A stretch of DNA of 64,000 nucleotides, from the NCBI RefSeq assembly GCF_003063625.1, contig NZ_CP026604.1, forward strand, positions 2,542,001 to 2,606,000, given 5' to 3'. The translations under genes and the position numbers were made by a program. Shown piece after piece: positions 37,547 through 46,173 of the stretch (its first letter is position 1; each line of letters opens with the position of its first letter). The stretch comes from Saccharobesus litoralis (lineage in GTDB: Bacteria; Pseudomonadota; Gammaproteobacteria; Enterobacterales; Alteromonadaceae). The notes under the pieces were generated by a model. That model was not told the origin of the DNA, did not search any database, and saw nothing but the letters and a program-made list of their open reading frames with translations.

Positions 37547-38640
37547 AAATTTTGATTCCACCAAATGAGTAAAGCCATCATCAAGATAAAGCCAATGGGA
37601 AACAGATAGCGGCAAGTTTTAATTAAACGCGTATTGGCACTGTTTTCAGGATGACGAACACGATTGATGACTATGAGTAAAATAGCCGCGAAAATGCTGA
37701 CATAACTAAATATCACCAGCCGTTCGATTAAAGTGGTGTAAGGCAAGTGAGGCAGTAAATTACCTGTATAAAAGTTATAGGCAACAACGGTTAGCATTAG
37801 GGTAAATGAGGTTCCTAGGCGTTCACCAAAACCGGCGATCCAGAACACAGCCCATGAGGCGATAATGATCAGGGTTAGTGGCAAAATAAACTGCCAAATA
37901 TAAAAGTCGGATTTACGCGCTACATCAACCGCAATTGTTAGGCGTGAAAAATTGACATCCGGCTCACCATTATTAGATAAATGCGAATAAGACTGACGAC
38001 TCACGCTGGCCTGCGGAGCGGATAATTGGCTCCATTGACCATCTAAAGCGTTACCTAAAACTTTAGGAAAAACCTGTGCTTTGCTGATCACTAGCTGGCG
38101 TTCGTCGTAGGTAAAGGGCTCCATTAAAACGCTAAATGTTTGTTGATCGAACGGGAATTGCCTAAAGTCCATATCCGTTGTAAACGTGGTAGTAAAACGT
38201 TCGTTATATTCAACCCAGTTGTCTGATGAAATGGTCACTCTTTGGTTGGCGATTTCACGCCGCCCTAAAACATTAATAAACTCAATAACGGGCAACCATA
38301 AGCCAAACTGTCGAGCTTGCTGGACCTGAATGTTCTCAAACACGCCTGGTTCAATCGTATTGTCTGGCTTATGCCAACGCATAACTAAGTAAGCATCTAT
38401 TTTGAAACTCTCGTTTTTGGTTTCGACTTGATATAACTTGTTGATATGCAGTGATATTTCTACATGCGTGGCTTGCTGTTGCGCTGAGCTATCTGTGTTT
38501 GTTACTTGACTTGCCGCAGTCGGCTCAAGCCTTGGACTAACATTGACATTAACGTGGACATTAGCGTGCACGTTAGCCATACAAAGCAGTGAAGTGATAA
38601 ACAGCCAGCTAGCTAAGTTCGAGAGGTGCCGATCCCACAT
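37543..38640 (-). CDS. ELIC-like pentameric ligand-gated ion channel
   Basis: 365 residues: signal peptide (about 1-25), a Cys-less extracellular ligand domain (about 58-243) and four membrane helices (M1 about 246-268, M2 275-297, M3 305-326, M4 340-362). The Cys-loop signature is DFRQFPFD (158-165). M2 reads ERLGTSFTLMLTVVAY and is nearly the same as in Dickeya (Erwinia) ELIC, which primary amines such as GABA and cysteamine open. By alignment from memory, ELIC ligand residues Y38, E77, N103, E131, F133, Y175 and F188 correspond to Y84, E120, N146, E174, F176, Y218 and F231 here; F19 is replaced by H65. The gene is in an amino-acid-decarboxylase operon. Confidence 0.92.
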   Translation of the reverse strand: MWDRHLSNLASWLFITSLLCMANVHANVHVNVNVSPRLEPTAASQVTNTDSSAQQQATHVEISLHINKLYQVETKNESFKIDAYLVMRWHKPDNTIEPGVFENIQVQQARQFGLWLPVIEFINVLGRREIANQRVTISSDNWVEYNERFTTTFTTDMDFRQFPFDQQTFSVLMEPFTYDERQLVISKAQVFPKVLGNALDGQWSQLSAPQASVSRQSYSHLSNNGEPDVNFSRLTIAVDVARKSDFYIWQFILPLTLIIIASWAVFWIAGFGERLGTSFTLMLTVVAYNFYTGNLLPHLPYTTLIERLVIFSYVSIFAAILLIVINRVRHPENSANTRLIKTCRYLFPIGFILMMALLIWWNQNL

Positions 38641-38653
38641 AACGCCTCCTTTA

Positions 38654-39340
38654 TTAAAAGGCGTAAGTCAGGGCCAGATACGGCGTGACTTTTTGCCAAT
38701 CACCATCAAGATGATCGTTATGGCTTTCTAGCGCGACTTGTAACTCAAGCCAATCAAAACTATAGCTAACACCTAAACTGGCGTGGTTATAAAACGCTTT
38801 ATTAGCATTTTGATAGGCATTGGTATCGTGGTTATAGAGCAAATTGGTGGTGGCAATTAATTGGGCTTTTTCATTAATTGCGTGGCTATACGATAAAAGC
38901 AAAATGCTATGCTTTTGACCAACACCGGCGTAGTCGGGCGCAAACCAGTATCCGAATTGCCAATTGTCATTGACTGTGGCTTGTAGGTAAATTTCAGCGT
39001 AATTAAGGCTGTTATTCGGGGTAATATCACCAAAATAGCTATAGCTAACTACCCCAGCGTTAAGCGCTAACTCATCGTTAACTTGCCAGCCATAGCCTGT
39101 ATATAAATCGAGTTCGCTATTGGCGCCAGCAAAGTCGACATTTGACGCCCAAGCGCCCATATACCAACCGGAATCATGAGTAAGATCTATGGCACCACTG
39201 AGCGCCGCTTTTTCATTGGTGAGGCTTTGGCCTTTAAATAAATAGTCATTGCCTAGCGTTATGTAACCTGATGTGGTGGCCTGCACGCTACAACTGGTCA
39301 GGGCTGTCGCCAATAAGATTTTATTGATGTGATTGGTCAT
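38654..39340 (-). CDS. TorF-family putative outer-membrane porin
   Basis: 228 residues with a signal peptide (about 1-21). The mature part is rich in aromatic-ended beta strands and begins with GYITLGNDYLFKGQSLTNEK, which is the TorF-family pattern (xYxFRGxS). Further on are LDLYTGYGWQ and NYAEIYLQA, and it ends in F (TYAF), as expected for an outer-membrane barrel. It probably lets a small solute cross the outer membrane. It is the second gene of the amine operon, 13 bp from the decarboxylase and 13 bp from the channel gene. Confidence 0.82.
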   Translation of the reverse strand: MTNHINKILLATALTSCSVQATTSGYITLGNDYLFKGQSLTNEKAALSGAIDLTHDSGWYMGAWASNVDFAGANSELDLYTGYGWQVNDELALNAGVVSYSYFGDITPNNSLNYAEIYLQATVNDNWQFGYWFAPDYAGVGQKHSILLLSYSHAINEKAQLIATTNLLYNHDTNAYQNANKAFYNHASLGVSYSFDWLELQVALESHNDHLDGDWQKVTPYLALTYAF

Positions 39341-39353
39341 GTTTAGTTCCTTA

Positions 39354-40871
39354 TTAAATTAGCGTAATTGGCTTGGTTTTTTGCGATGTCGTAAGCTTGC
39401 TTGTTGGGCTTTGCTCAAGCTGAGCTTGCAACTCTTGCTTTAATGCCGTGACGAATAAATCAATGGTGCTGTGGCTAACGTGCTCCAATATCACTAGGTG
39501 ACTCATGCGCATCGATTGGCCATTGATTTGTTGCAGATCAGAACACAGCGAAAATCGCTGCATTAGGCCTTGGCTGGGGGCTTTAAAAACAATGATATTG
39601 GCATGTGGAATACGTGGCTGTAGGCATAATACTTGTTTGCAGGTGTCTGATAATTGCTCAAGTGTTTGTAATTGCTGATAGGCATATTGCGTGAGTTGTT
39701 CAATTTGTTGGCTTAAAGCGATTAAGCCAGATGTGCCTAAGCGAGTGACTTTGTCCCACAGTAATAACGCCGAAAAACCATTGCGCGAACCCGATAGGGT
39801 TGTATCGTAACTGCCTATGTAATGTGGCCGGTGCGCACCGGCACTATACAAAGAACGCCGTGTCATAAATAAACCATAAGGCCACGGCGAGCCCAGCCAC
39901 TTATAAGGGCTGACAGAGATAGACATAACTTGTGCATAGCGAAAATCAAAGCCGGGAATAGGTGATTGCGCAACAGTGCTGGCTTGTTTGCGGCTTGAGC
40001 TAAATGTTGAATTTGGGGTTGAGCTGCGCGCCGCATTGAGTTCGATAAAAGGGATGTAGTTAGCCGCGAGTGCGCCATCGACATGCAACCAGTAATTGCG
40101 TTGACCACTGCTGTTTTCTTGCTTAAGCACGTGCTGCAATTGTTGGATCGCCAACGGAATATCATCAAACGCGCCGTTAAACGTAGTGCCAAGATTGAGA
40201 TTCAGAATAATAGGGTGACCCTGTGCCACAAAGAACTCTGCTAATTGGCGTAATGCCGGTATATGTATGCTGCCATCGGCATTGACAGGAACCGCTCGTG
40301 GCCATGACTTGCTACTATCTTTAATGCCTGTAGCATCTTCTACACGAATAGGGCAAGCTCCTAATGCCGAGCCAATATCGGCCATATTGTCTAACTGTAA
40401 TAAGCGACATGCCTTGTTGATGGAGTAGTGGGTTCGCTCAGAAAACAAGACAACAGGTGTTTTAGTGAAAGCTTGACTTAAATATTCACGCGCATTCCAC
40501 AAGGCGCATAAGTTACCTTCCGTCGCGCCCATGTTGGTTAAATAGCCCCAGTATTGCCGCTCGCTGATATGTTCGTTTTTTGTCGTTCCACTCAAGTGCC
40601 AAAGGCGGGCATAAAACTGAATAATGGCTCGCTCAAAAACTTTGGCATTGATGCGGTAATCGCCATCTTCAAAGCCATCGCCAAGGTTGAGCAAGTTCAT
40701 TGTTAAAAAAGGCTTTATTTCATCTGATAACTGACAATGCTGGTTGGTTTGATAGCCTAAAAAATGCTGCTTAGTATTTTGTAGTTGATGTAAGTACTCG
40801 CCAATTAAAGCTTGTTTATCTTCTTTGTTTAGCGGTAGTTCCTTAACCTCTAGTAAGCTTTCGTTCAACAT
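39354..40871 (-). CDS. PLP-dependent histidine/serine-decarboxylase-like enzyme
   Basis: 505 residues of the group II PLP decarboxylase superfamily. The nearest likeness by eye is bacterial PLP-type histidine decarboxylase and plant serine decarboxylase: YWGYLTNMGATEGN (107-120), ERTHYSINKACRLLQL (145-160, His148 stacks on PLP), NLNLGTTFNGAFDDI, LHVDGALAANYIPF (262-275, Asp265) and SVSPYKWLGSPWPYG with Lys324 as the Schiff-base lysine. STLSGSRNG-type binding follows (YDTTLSGSRNGFSALLLW). A Ser/Thr-rich insert (about 281-304) and a longer N-terminus are unusual. It would make a primary amine from an amino acid. It is first in the operon with the ELIC-like channel. The substrate is not determined. 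Confidence 0.85.
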   Translation of the reverse strand: MLNESLLEVKELPLNKEDKQALIGEYLHQLQNTKQHFLGYQTNQHCQLSDEIKPFLTMNLLNLGDGFEDGDYRINAKVFERAIIQFYARLWHLSGTTKNEHISERQYWGYLTNMGATEGNLCALWNAREYLSQAFTKTPVVLFSERTHYSINKACRLLQLDNMADIGSALGACPIRVEDATGIKDSSKSWPRAVPVNADGSIHIPALRQLAEFFVAQGHPIILNLNLGTTFNGAFDDIPLAIQQLQHVLKQENSSGQRNYWLHVDGALAANYIPFIELNAARSSTPNSTFSSSRKQASTVAQSPIPGFDFRYAQVMSISVSPYKWLGSPWPYGLFMTRRSLYSAGAHRPHYIGSYDTTLSGSRNGFSALLLWDKVTRLGTSGLIALSQQIEQLTQYAYQQLQTLEQLSDTCKQVLCLQPRIPHANIIVFKAPSQGLMQRFSLCSDLQQINGQSMRMSHLVILEHVSHSTIDLFVTALKQELQAQLEQSPTSKLTTSQKTKPITLI

Positions 40872-41124
40872 AGAGCGCGGCTATCCTGTTAGCGGGTGAT
40901 TAGCATGGAGGCTTATGCTAGGGATTGCGTTATGGATTTACTGAGGATTTCTTATGGCAAATTCAGGGGGAATAAATGAATTCGTTAAAAAATGCTTGTT
41001 TTCTAACCTGAATAGACAGCAAATGGCTAAATATCTGCTATAAATTTAGTAATAGTCACGGCATTTGTTACAGGCTCTAACAAAAGTCCTAGCAAAAGTG
41101 CCAGCAAAAGGAAGTTAAGGGATC

Positions 41125-41970
41125 ATGGTCGTCAGTGATGAATTAATAATGGAAGATTTGGATATTCCCGCCAAGCCAGATCTACTAATCGAAATCGATA
41201 ATCACCTAAAAGAACAAGAGCCTTGTTTAGCAAGCTTATCCGCTATTATTGCTCGTGATGTGGCGGTGTCGGCGCAAATTCTTAAAATTATCAATTCCTC
41301 TGCCTATGGCTTAAGTAAACCTATGGCTAATATTCGTCAAGCGGTGGCGTACATTGGTATTAGTGGCACAATTAATATTGTTAAAAGCTTTGCACTTAAA
41401 CAGAGTGTGTTACAAGAGCAATGCGCATTAAACCTTGGCCGATTTTGGGATACCGCAGAAGAGCTCGCAAATGCCTGCCTGTATATAGGTAAGCAAGTTA
41501 AATCCGATGTACCGGAAGACTATTTTTATGTGTTTGGTTTGTTTCACAATATTGGCGTGCCAATTATGGCCTGCAATTTTGCCAAATACCCCAAAGTACT
41601 GGCTAAAGCTAATGAGGATAACCGTTTTAGCTTAGTACAACTGGAGCAAAAGGTCTTTCAAACACAGCACACTAAAGTGGGTTACCATTTGGCTTGTTCG
41701 TGGAATTTGCCCAACGAGATCAGTCAAGTGATACGTCATCATCATAATCGTCGCTATTTAGCAAAGGTTGACGATCCTATCTGCGCCCAGTTGTATGCCG
41801 TATTTCAATTAGCCGAGAATCTACTCAGTCAAGATCGGCGTTTTATCGATGCGCCAGATTGGCCTTATGTCGAAAAAGCCTGTTTGGATTTGTTGCATAT
41901 TGATCAAGAAGAGTATGAGCATCTACAGGAAGAGTTATCAGATTTAATGCGCGAAGTCGTTGAGTTTTAG
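41125..41970 (+). CDS. HDOD-domain protein
   Basis: 281 residues forming one HDOD domain (about 20-215), with SAQILKIINSSAYGLSKPMANIRQAVAYIG (in segments, about 50-79) and FGLFHNIGVPIM, plus a helical tail. The catalytic HD is missing in the usual way. HDOD proteins act as adaptors in motility and surface signalling. It is divergent from the amine operon (253 bp between starts), so it could share regulation with it. A GGAAGTTAAGG ribosome-binding stretch precedes the ATG. Confidence 0.85.
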   Translation: MVVSDELIMEDLDIPAKPDLLIEIDNHLKEQEPCLASLSAIIARDVAVSAQILKIINSSAYGLSKPMANIRQAVAYIGISGTINIVKSFALKQSVLQEQCALNLGRFWDTAEELANACLYIGKQVKSDVPEDYFYVFGLFHNIGVPIMACNFAKYPKVLAKANEDNRFSLVQLEQKVFQTQHTKVGYHLACSWNLPNEISQVIRHHHNRRYLAKVDDPICAQLYAVFQLAENLLSQDRRFIDAPDWPYVEKACLDLLHIDQEEYEHLQEELSDLMREVVEF

Positions 41971-42095
41971 CGCTCTTAGCACCCTTATAACTCACAGTGT
42001 CATAACGTTTTTAACGCCATCAGCCGCTAGTTGATCTTTAGACATAATGCATAAGACAAGCGGTTGATGACGATTTCGCTATTATATTGCGGGCT

Positions 42096-43523
42096 TTACG
42101 ACTTCTTTACCACTTTGAAAATTTTACCTTTCGGGCTGGAACCATTAATTACCAAATACAGCTCGCCACTCGGTGAAACCGCTACATCGCGTATGCGTTG
42201 CTCTATTTTCATGACAACTTCCTCTGCGACGACCTTATTGTCTTGCAACGTTAAACGATGTAACGAGCGAGTAGCCATTCCGCCAACAAATAAATTATTG
42301 CGCCATTTAGTAAAGTGCTTACCTTGGTAAAACGCCATGCCGCCAGGTGCAATTGACGGCACCCAGTAATGCTTAGGTTGCTCCATTCCGGCTAACGTGG
42401 TTTTGTCTGATATCGGCTTGCCATTGTAATTAATACCATGGGTAATAGTCGGCCAGCCATAATTTAGGCCTTTTTGCACAAGGTTAATTTCATCGCCGCC
42501 TCTAGGGCCATGCTCTCCCGCCCACAGTTGCTGAGTTGTGGGGTGGGCGACTAAGCCCTGCGGGTTGCGGTGGCCATATGACCAAATACTTGGCAGGGCA
42601 TTTTTGTTTTTAACAAAAGGGTTGTCATGAGGAATACTACCATCGTGATGTAAGCGGTGGATTTTACCGTTCGGTTGGCTTAATTCTTGGGCTTGCTGCA
42701 TATTGCCGCGATCACCAATCGAGAAGTAAACATATTTACTATCCAACACAATTCGCGAGCCAAAATGCACGCCTTTGCCAGTATAAAATTGCTCGTTCGC
42801 TTTAAACAAGGTTTGCTGATTAACCCATTGGCCATTGTTGATTTGGCCACGGACTAAGGTGGTCATTGCTTGGCTGTCATCATCTTGGCTAGCTTGTGAA
42901 TAAGTAAAATAGAGCCAGCCATTTTTAGCGTATTGTGGATCCGGTACTATGTCGAGATACCCGCCTTGGCCTTTAACGCGTGCTTTAGGCGTATTGGTGA
43001 TAAGTTGCTTGTCTTTATTGGGTTGTTTTAACCAGATCTTGCCCGCTTTTTCTGTCGCGACCCAGCCGCCATTAGGTAAAAAACTTAACGACCAAACCGT
43101 ACTATCAAATTCGGCGATGCGCTGTAAGCTAAAGTCATGGTGTAAGCTATTAAACACAGTTTCATCAAGCGCGGTCGTTGTGGCTGGCCGTTGTTGTTGC
43201 AAGAATTTTTGTTCACGAATAAACACCACCATGGCGCGAATTTCTTTATCGCTTAATGTGATTTTCCAAGCTGGCATTCCAGCGTCGGTTTTACCTTGCT
43301 TAATGATGTTGATTAAGTCTTGATCGGTACCGCCAAACTTCCAAGTATCGTCGACTAAATTACTGCCTAAGCCACCTTGTAAATTTTTACCATGGCAACT
43401 CGCACAGTGTTTTTCGTAGGTTTTTTGTATTTGACCTTCACCTACGCCAAAACCAACGGCTGAGCAGACTAAAGGCAAGAGTGATAGCAGTAAACAATAG
43501 GCTTTTAAATAGGGCTTTACCAT
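42096..43523 (-). CDS. Periplasmic cytochrome c-PQQ sugar dehydrogenase fusion
   Basis: 475 residues from the ATG at 43523; the frame is open to 43553. A signal peptide (about 1-23) is followed by a class I cytochrome c domain (about 28-110) with CASCH and the distal methionine region DAGMPAWK. Then comes a six-bladed soluble glucose/aldose dehydrogenase domain (about 125-475) with GSRIVLDSKYVYFSIGDRGN, IWSYGHRNPQGL, GEHGPRGGDEIN and WVPSIAPGGMAFY. It oxidises sugars with PQQ, and the built-in heme can carry electrons onward. Many relatives, such as E. coli YliI, lack the cytochrome. It is downstream of the amylase gene but separated from it by a terminator. Confidence 0.9.
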   Translation of the reverse strand: MVKPYLKAYCLLLSLLPLVCSAVGFGVGEGQIQKTYEKHCASCHGKNLQGGLGSNLVDDTWKFGGTDQDLINIIKQGKTDAGMPAWKITLSDKEIRAMVVFIREQKFLQQQRPATTTALDETVFNSLHHDFSLQRIAEFDSTVWSLSFLPNGGWVATEKAGKIWLKQPNKDKQLITNTPKARVKGQGGYLDIVPDPQYAKNGWLYFTYSQASQDDDSQAMTTLVRGQINNGQWVNQQTLFKANEQFYTGKGVHFGSRIVLDSKYVYFSIGDRGNMQQAQELSQPNGKIHRLHHDGSIPHDNPFVKNKNALPSIWSYGHRNPQGLVAHPTTQQLWAGEHGPRGGDEINLVQKGLNYGWPTITHGINYNGKPISDKTTLAGMEQPKHYWVPSIAPGGMAFYQGKHFTKWRNNLFVGGMATRSLHRLTLQDNKVVAEEVVMKIEQRIRDVAVSPSGELYLVINGSSPKGKIFKVVKKS

Positions 43524-43604
43524 CTTTTTATTCTCAAATTGTGTGGCGCACAATGTCCTGTGCAGATAAGGAGATTATTTTAGGTTTAGTGTGGGAAGTA
43601 AATA

Positions 43605-43638
43605 AAAAAATGGAAGTGACAACGCACTTCCATTTTTT
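43605..43638 (-). terminator. Terminator between amylase and sugar dehydrogenase genes
   Basis: AAAAAATGGAAGTG (43605-43618), loop ACAACG, CACTTCCATTTTTT (43625-43638): a perfect 14-bp stem with U-run capacity in both directions. It lies just past the amylase stop (43676) and upstream of the sugar dehydrogenase start, so the two genes are separate units. Confidence 0.9.
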
Positions 43639-43675
43639 AGGGGGGCAACGGCTAGCTAAGCTAGCAGACTAGCGA

Positions 43676-45760
43676 TTAATCAAAGCTGAAGCTATGCATA
43701 GCTTCCACTACTTCGCCGTTAAAGTTGGTGGCTGACGTTTTCACCTTAACCACAGAGCCTTTGGCTAAACCTGAAATATCAAATTGCGCGGTTAAAGGCA
43801 GAGTATTGTCGAATGAAACCTTTTTAAAGCCTGAGCCCGTATCAATTAAGGTGGTTAACTCAAATACCGGCACAGGGTTTTGCTCTATATTTGACAACGC
43901 GTACTTTAACTCGACATCAGTACCTTCTTTAACTGGCTCGCCAATTAGGCTGAGTTTGCCTAATTTACTGGGCTTGATCGCCGAGTTAGCTTTTAATATT
44001 TTGTAGGTCAGTGGCGCTACGCTAACATTTACCTTACCGCCAGAGGTGGCTACCGCTTGGCCGGACAGCACGTCGCTGTAGCCATTGGCTGTGGCTTGTA
44101 AGCTTACCGATTTGTCTGCCAATGAGGTATTAAATACCAATAGATACTCGACTGGGTTATCTAACTCAACACGTGAAAATGCATAAATGCCAGGGCCATC
44201 CGTTGTTACGTAGCGCGTGTGATGTTCGCCACGGCGCAAGGCTGAATGAGCTTTGTAAATGCTGCCAAGTTCAGCAAAAGCTTGGTACAAGGGGTGATCT
44301 TTATCAAAGTTATCATCGGCTGGGGTTTTGTCTGTACCGACTAAATCTTCGCTGGCAAACTCAGCTACTTTAGATGGCATCATATCTTGGCGGGCTGCCA
44401 TGTCGTTACCTTTACCAGCAAAGCCTTGCTCGTCACCATAATATATGACCGGAATACCACGCGAGAAATACATTAGCGCATGCGCGACAACGATTTTATC
44501 TATTTTTTGTGCTTCGGTTAGTGGCGTTTTTACTTTATCTAAAAAGTGTGCAAAGCGCCCCATATCATGGTTGCCAATAAAGGTTGGGTTAAGGTGAACG
44601 TTGCTATCTCCGTCGTTATATACGTCGTCTTGGTCAATTAACTCTTTAAGCTTATGAGTACCACTTTCGTTAACGAATAAATCGTAAGCAGCGCCTTGGA
44701 AGCCAAAGTCTAAGATAGCCGGCATATTGCCGTCAGACGTATAGTGACTGAGTATTTTCGGGTTACCGTCATACACTTCACCAAAAATATGGAAGTTAGG
44801 AATACCTGCATCTTGCGCGTGCTTCATAATAGCCGGTGTGAACTCAGCCCAAAATTCCGTGTTGACGTGCTTAACCGTATCCACTCGGAAACCATCTGGT
44901 TTAAAGTCGTCTACAATATCTTTAAAGATCTCTATCATGCCTTTGACAACACGCGGGTCATCTGTATTTACATCATCTAAGCCTGCAAAGTCGCCGTATA
45001 CAGAGCTTTCGCCTTGCCAAAAGCTATCGCCTTGGTTGTGATAATAGATAGGATCATTGAGCCACTCTGGCACTTTGATGTTTTCAGAGCCTTCAGGAAT
45101 GACGATAGTATAAGGATTGGTTTTAATTTCTTCTTTGCTACGGAAAGGACAAGAACCGGAATCAAGCGACCATTTTTCGCCTTTTTCACCATGACATTCA
45201 GTGTATTTGATAACATCAGCAGTGTGATTGGTAATGATGTCGAAGTAGACTTTCATACCACGAGCATGAGCCGCATTGATCAGGTTTTTTAGATCTTGGT
45301 TGCTACCTAGATGCGGGTCGATTTCAGTGAAGTCCAACACCCAATAACCATGATAGCCGGTGATATTGCCTTGCACAGCTTGGTTACGCAAAATGGGGGT
45401 CATCCAAATGGCGGTTACGCCCATGTCTTCTAAATAATCCAGCTTGTCTTGCAAGCCTTTCATATCACCACCGTGAAAGTGGCTCTTTTTACTCGGATCA
45501 AACCCGCCGTATGATTCAGGAATGTCTGGGTTACCCATGTCATTACTGGGATCGCCGTTATGAAAACGGTCTGGCATCACAAAATAAAAAACATCGTCAC
45601 GCACATCTCGATTTAAATAATCAGCATAGATATCTTTTTTTACGGTAGTCGTTTTGGCTTGATCGACTTGGCTGCTACAGCCCGCTATGCCGAGAGCCAT
45701 TGCTAAGCTGGATGCTAAAGCAATTCGGTTCAGATTGAATTTATTGAAGTTTTTTATCAT
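43676..45760 (-). CDS. Lipoprotein alpha-amylase (GH13)
   Basis: 694 residues. The signal ends in a lipobox (LGIAGC, Cys28). The GH13 barrel spans about 45-560 and the remainder forms beta domains. Catalytic motifs are GFRVDTVKHVN (nucleophile Asp), FGEVYDG (acid Glu), and FIGNHDMGRF (stabilising Asp). DVFYFVMPDRFHNGDPSND and VTAIWMTPIL are the early strand motifs of secreted alpha-amylases. It hydrolyses alpha-1,4-glucans at the cell surface. A candidate LacI-type operator is 83 bp upstream, and a hairpin terminator follows. Confidence 0.92.
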   Translation of the reverse strand: MIKNFNKFNLNRIALASSLAMALGIAGCSSQVDQAKTTTVKKDIYADYLNRDVRDDVFYFVMPDRFHNGDPSNDMGNPDIPESYGGFDPSKKSHFHGGDMKGLQDKLDYLEDMGVTAIWMTPILRNQAVQGNITGYHGYWVLDFTEIDPHLGSNQDLKNLINAAHARGMKVYFDIITNHTADVIKYTECHGEKGEKWSLDSGSCPFRSKEEIKTNPYTIVIPEGSENIKVPEWLNDPIYYHNQGDSFWQGESSVYGDFAGLDDVNTDDPRVVKGMIEIFKDIVDDFKPDGFRVDTVKHVNTEFWAEFTPAIMKHAQDAGIPNFHIFGEVYDGNPKILSHYTSDGNMPAILDFGFQGAAYDLFVNESGTHKLKELIDQDDVYNDGDSNVHLNPTFIGNHDMGRFAHFLDKVKTPLTEAQKIDKIVVAHALMYFSRGIPVIYYGDEQGFAGKGNDMAARQDMMPSKVAEFASEDLVGTDKTPADDNFDKDHPLYQAFAELGSIYKAHSALRRGEHHTRYVTTDGPGIYAFSRVELDNPVEYLLVFNTSLADKSVSLQATANGYSDVLSGQAVATSGGKVNVSVAPLTYKILKANSAIKPSKLGKLSLIGEPVKEGTDVELKYALSNIEQNPVPVFELTTLIDTGSGFKKVSFDNTLPLTAQFDISGLAKGSVVKVKTSATNFNGEVVEAMHSFSFD

Positions 45761-45842
45761 GTGTGCTCGCCAATTGCTCGAAAGTTAATCAGTTGTTAAT
45801 AGATGTAACTATAAACAAAGAATTGGCACTTGGCTGTTTTTT

Positions 45843-45854
45843 GCAAACGTATGC
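45843..45854. promoter_or_regulatory. Candidate LacI-family operator upstream of the amylase gene
   Basis: GCAAACGTATGC is one base from the palindrome GCAAACGTTTGC, a form common for LacI-type regulators of sugar use (a central CG within an inverted repeat). It lies 83 bp before the amylase start. A related GCGAATGTTTGC sits upstream of the esterase gene at 47232. Confidence 0.45.
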
Positions 45855-45870
45855 GGTTAAATTAATTCGA

Positions 45871-45933
45871 GATTATCGCCTTGTCGCTCAAGTTTAGAGT
45901 TTCATTGTCTATTCTAATTTTCGACTTTGCGCG
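45871..45933. repeat. Decayed fragment of the MITE-like element
   Basis: Over about 60 bp it keeps the order and spacing of the element's left half (TCGCTCA, TTCATTGTC, TCGACTTTG), with many substitutions, and there is no right half. It is best read as an old, truncated insertion. Confidence 0.45.
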
Positions 45934-46093
45934 CATTAATTTGCTCTGTCTTTTCTATCAATATCAATTTACTCAAGCTAAAAAATCGATGAGAAAAGTG
46001 GATTGCGAGTAGGATTTTATTTGCGCTTTTTTTTGCATTTTTTCAGCTCCGTTATCCATGTTTTTTTAGTTTTTAGCAGCTTGTTATTAAAAG

Positions 46094-46161
46094 TTAGGCA
46101 TTGGATTTGAAAACCAATGCCTCATTCATAAAGGGCTGTAAGCCTATTTTGTTGAAAAACG
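46094..46161. repeat. 68-bp hairpin repeat, copy 2
   Basis: TTAGGCATTGGATTTGAAAACCAATGCCT plus a 3' part matches 34953-35020 over its full 68 bp with scattered differences. The stem has one or two mismatches compared with copy 1. It lies 12 bp downstream of the esterase stop, where it may terminate transcription. Confidence 0.75.
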
Positions 46162-46173
46162 TTAATTTAAAGA

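Larger units (their letters stand above)
45761..46173. other. 413-bp intergenic region upstream of the amylase gene
   Basis: It holds a LacI-type operator candidate (45843-45854), a decayed piece of the MITE-like repeat (45871-45933), an AT-rich unstructured stretch (45934-46093) and copy 2 of the 68-bp hairpin repeat (46094-46161). No reading frame there looks like a gene. Confidence 0.7.

Noticed and set aside
38560-38630. Repeated His-Val/Asn-Val codons near the channel's signal peptide as a functional metal site
   Set aside because: It appears to be a short 12-bp DNA repeat at the signal-peptide junction, likely removed or disordered. No supporting motif.
41081-41110. 12-bp tandem repeat (CAAAAG every 12 bases, three times) upstream of the HDOD gene
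   Set aside because: Too short and imperfect to call an operator; it may be chance or a slipped duplication.
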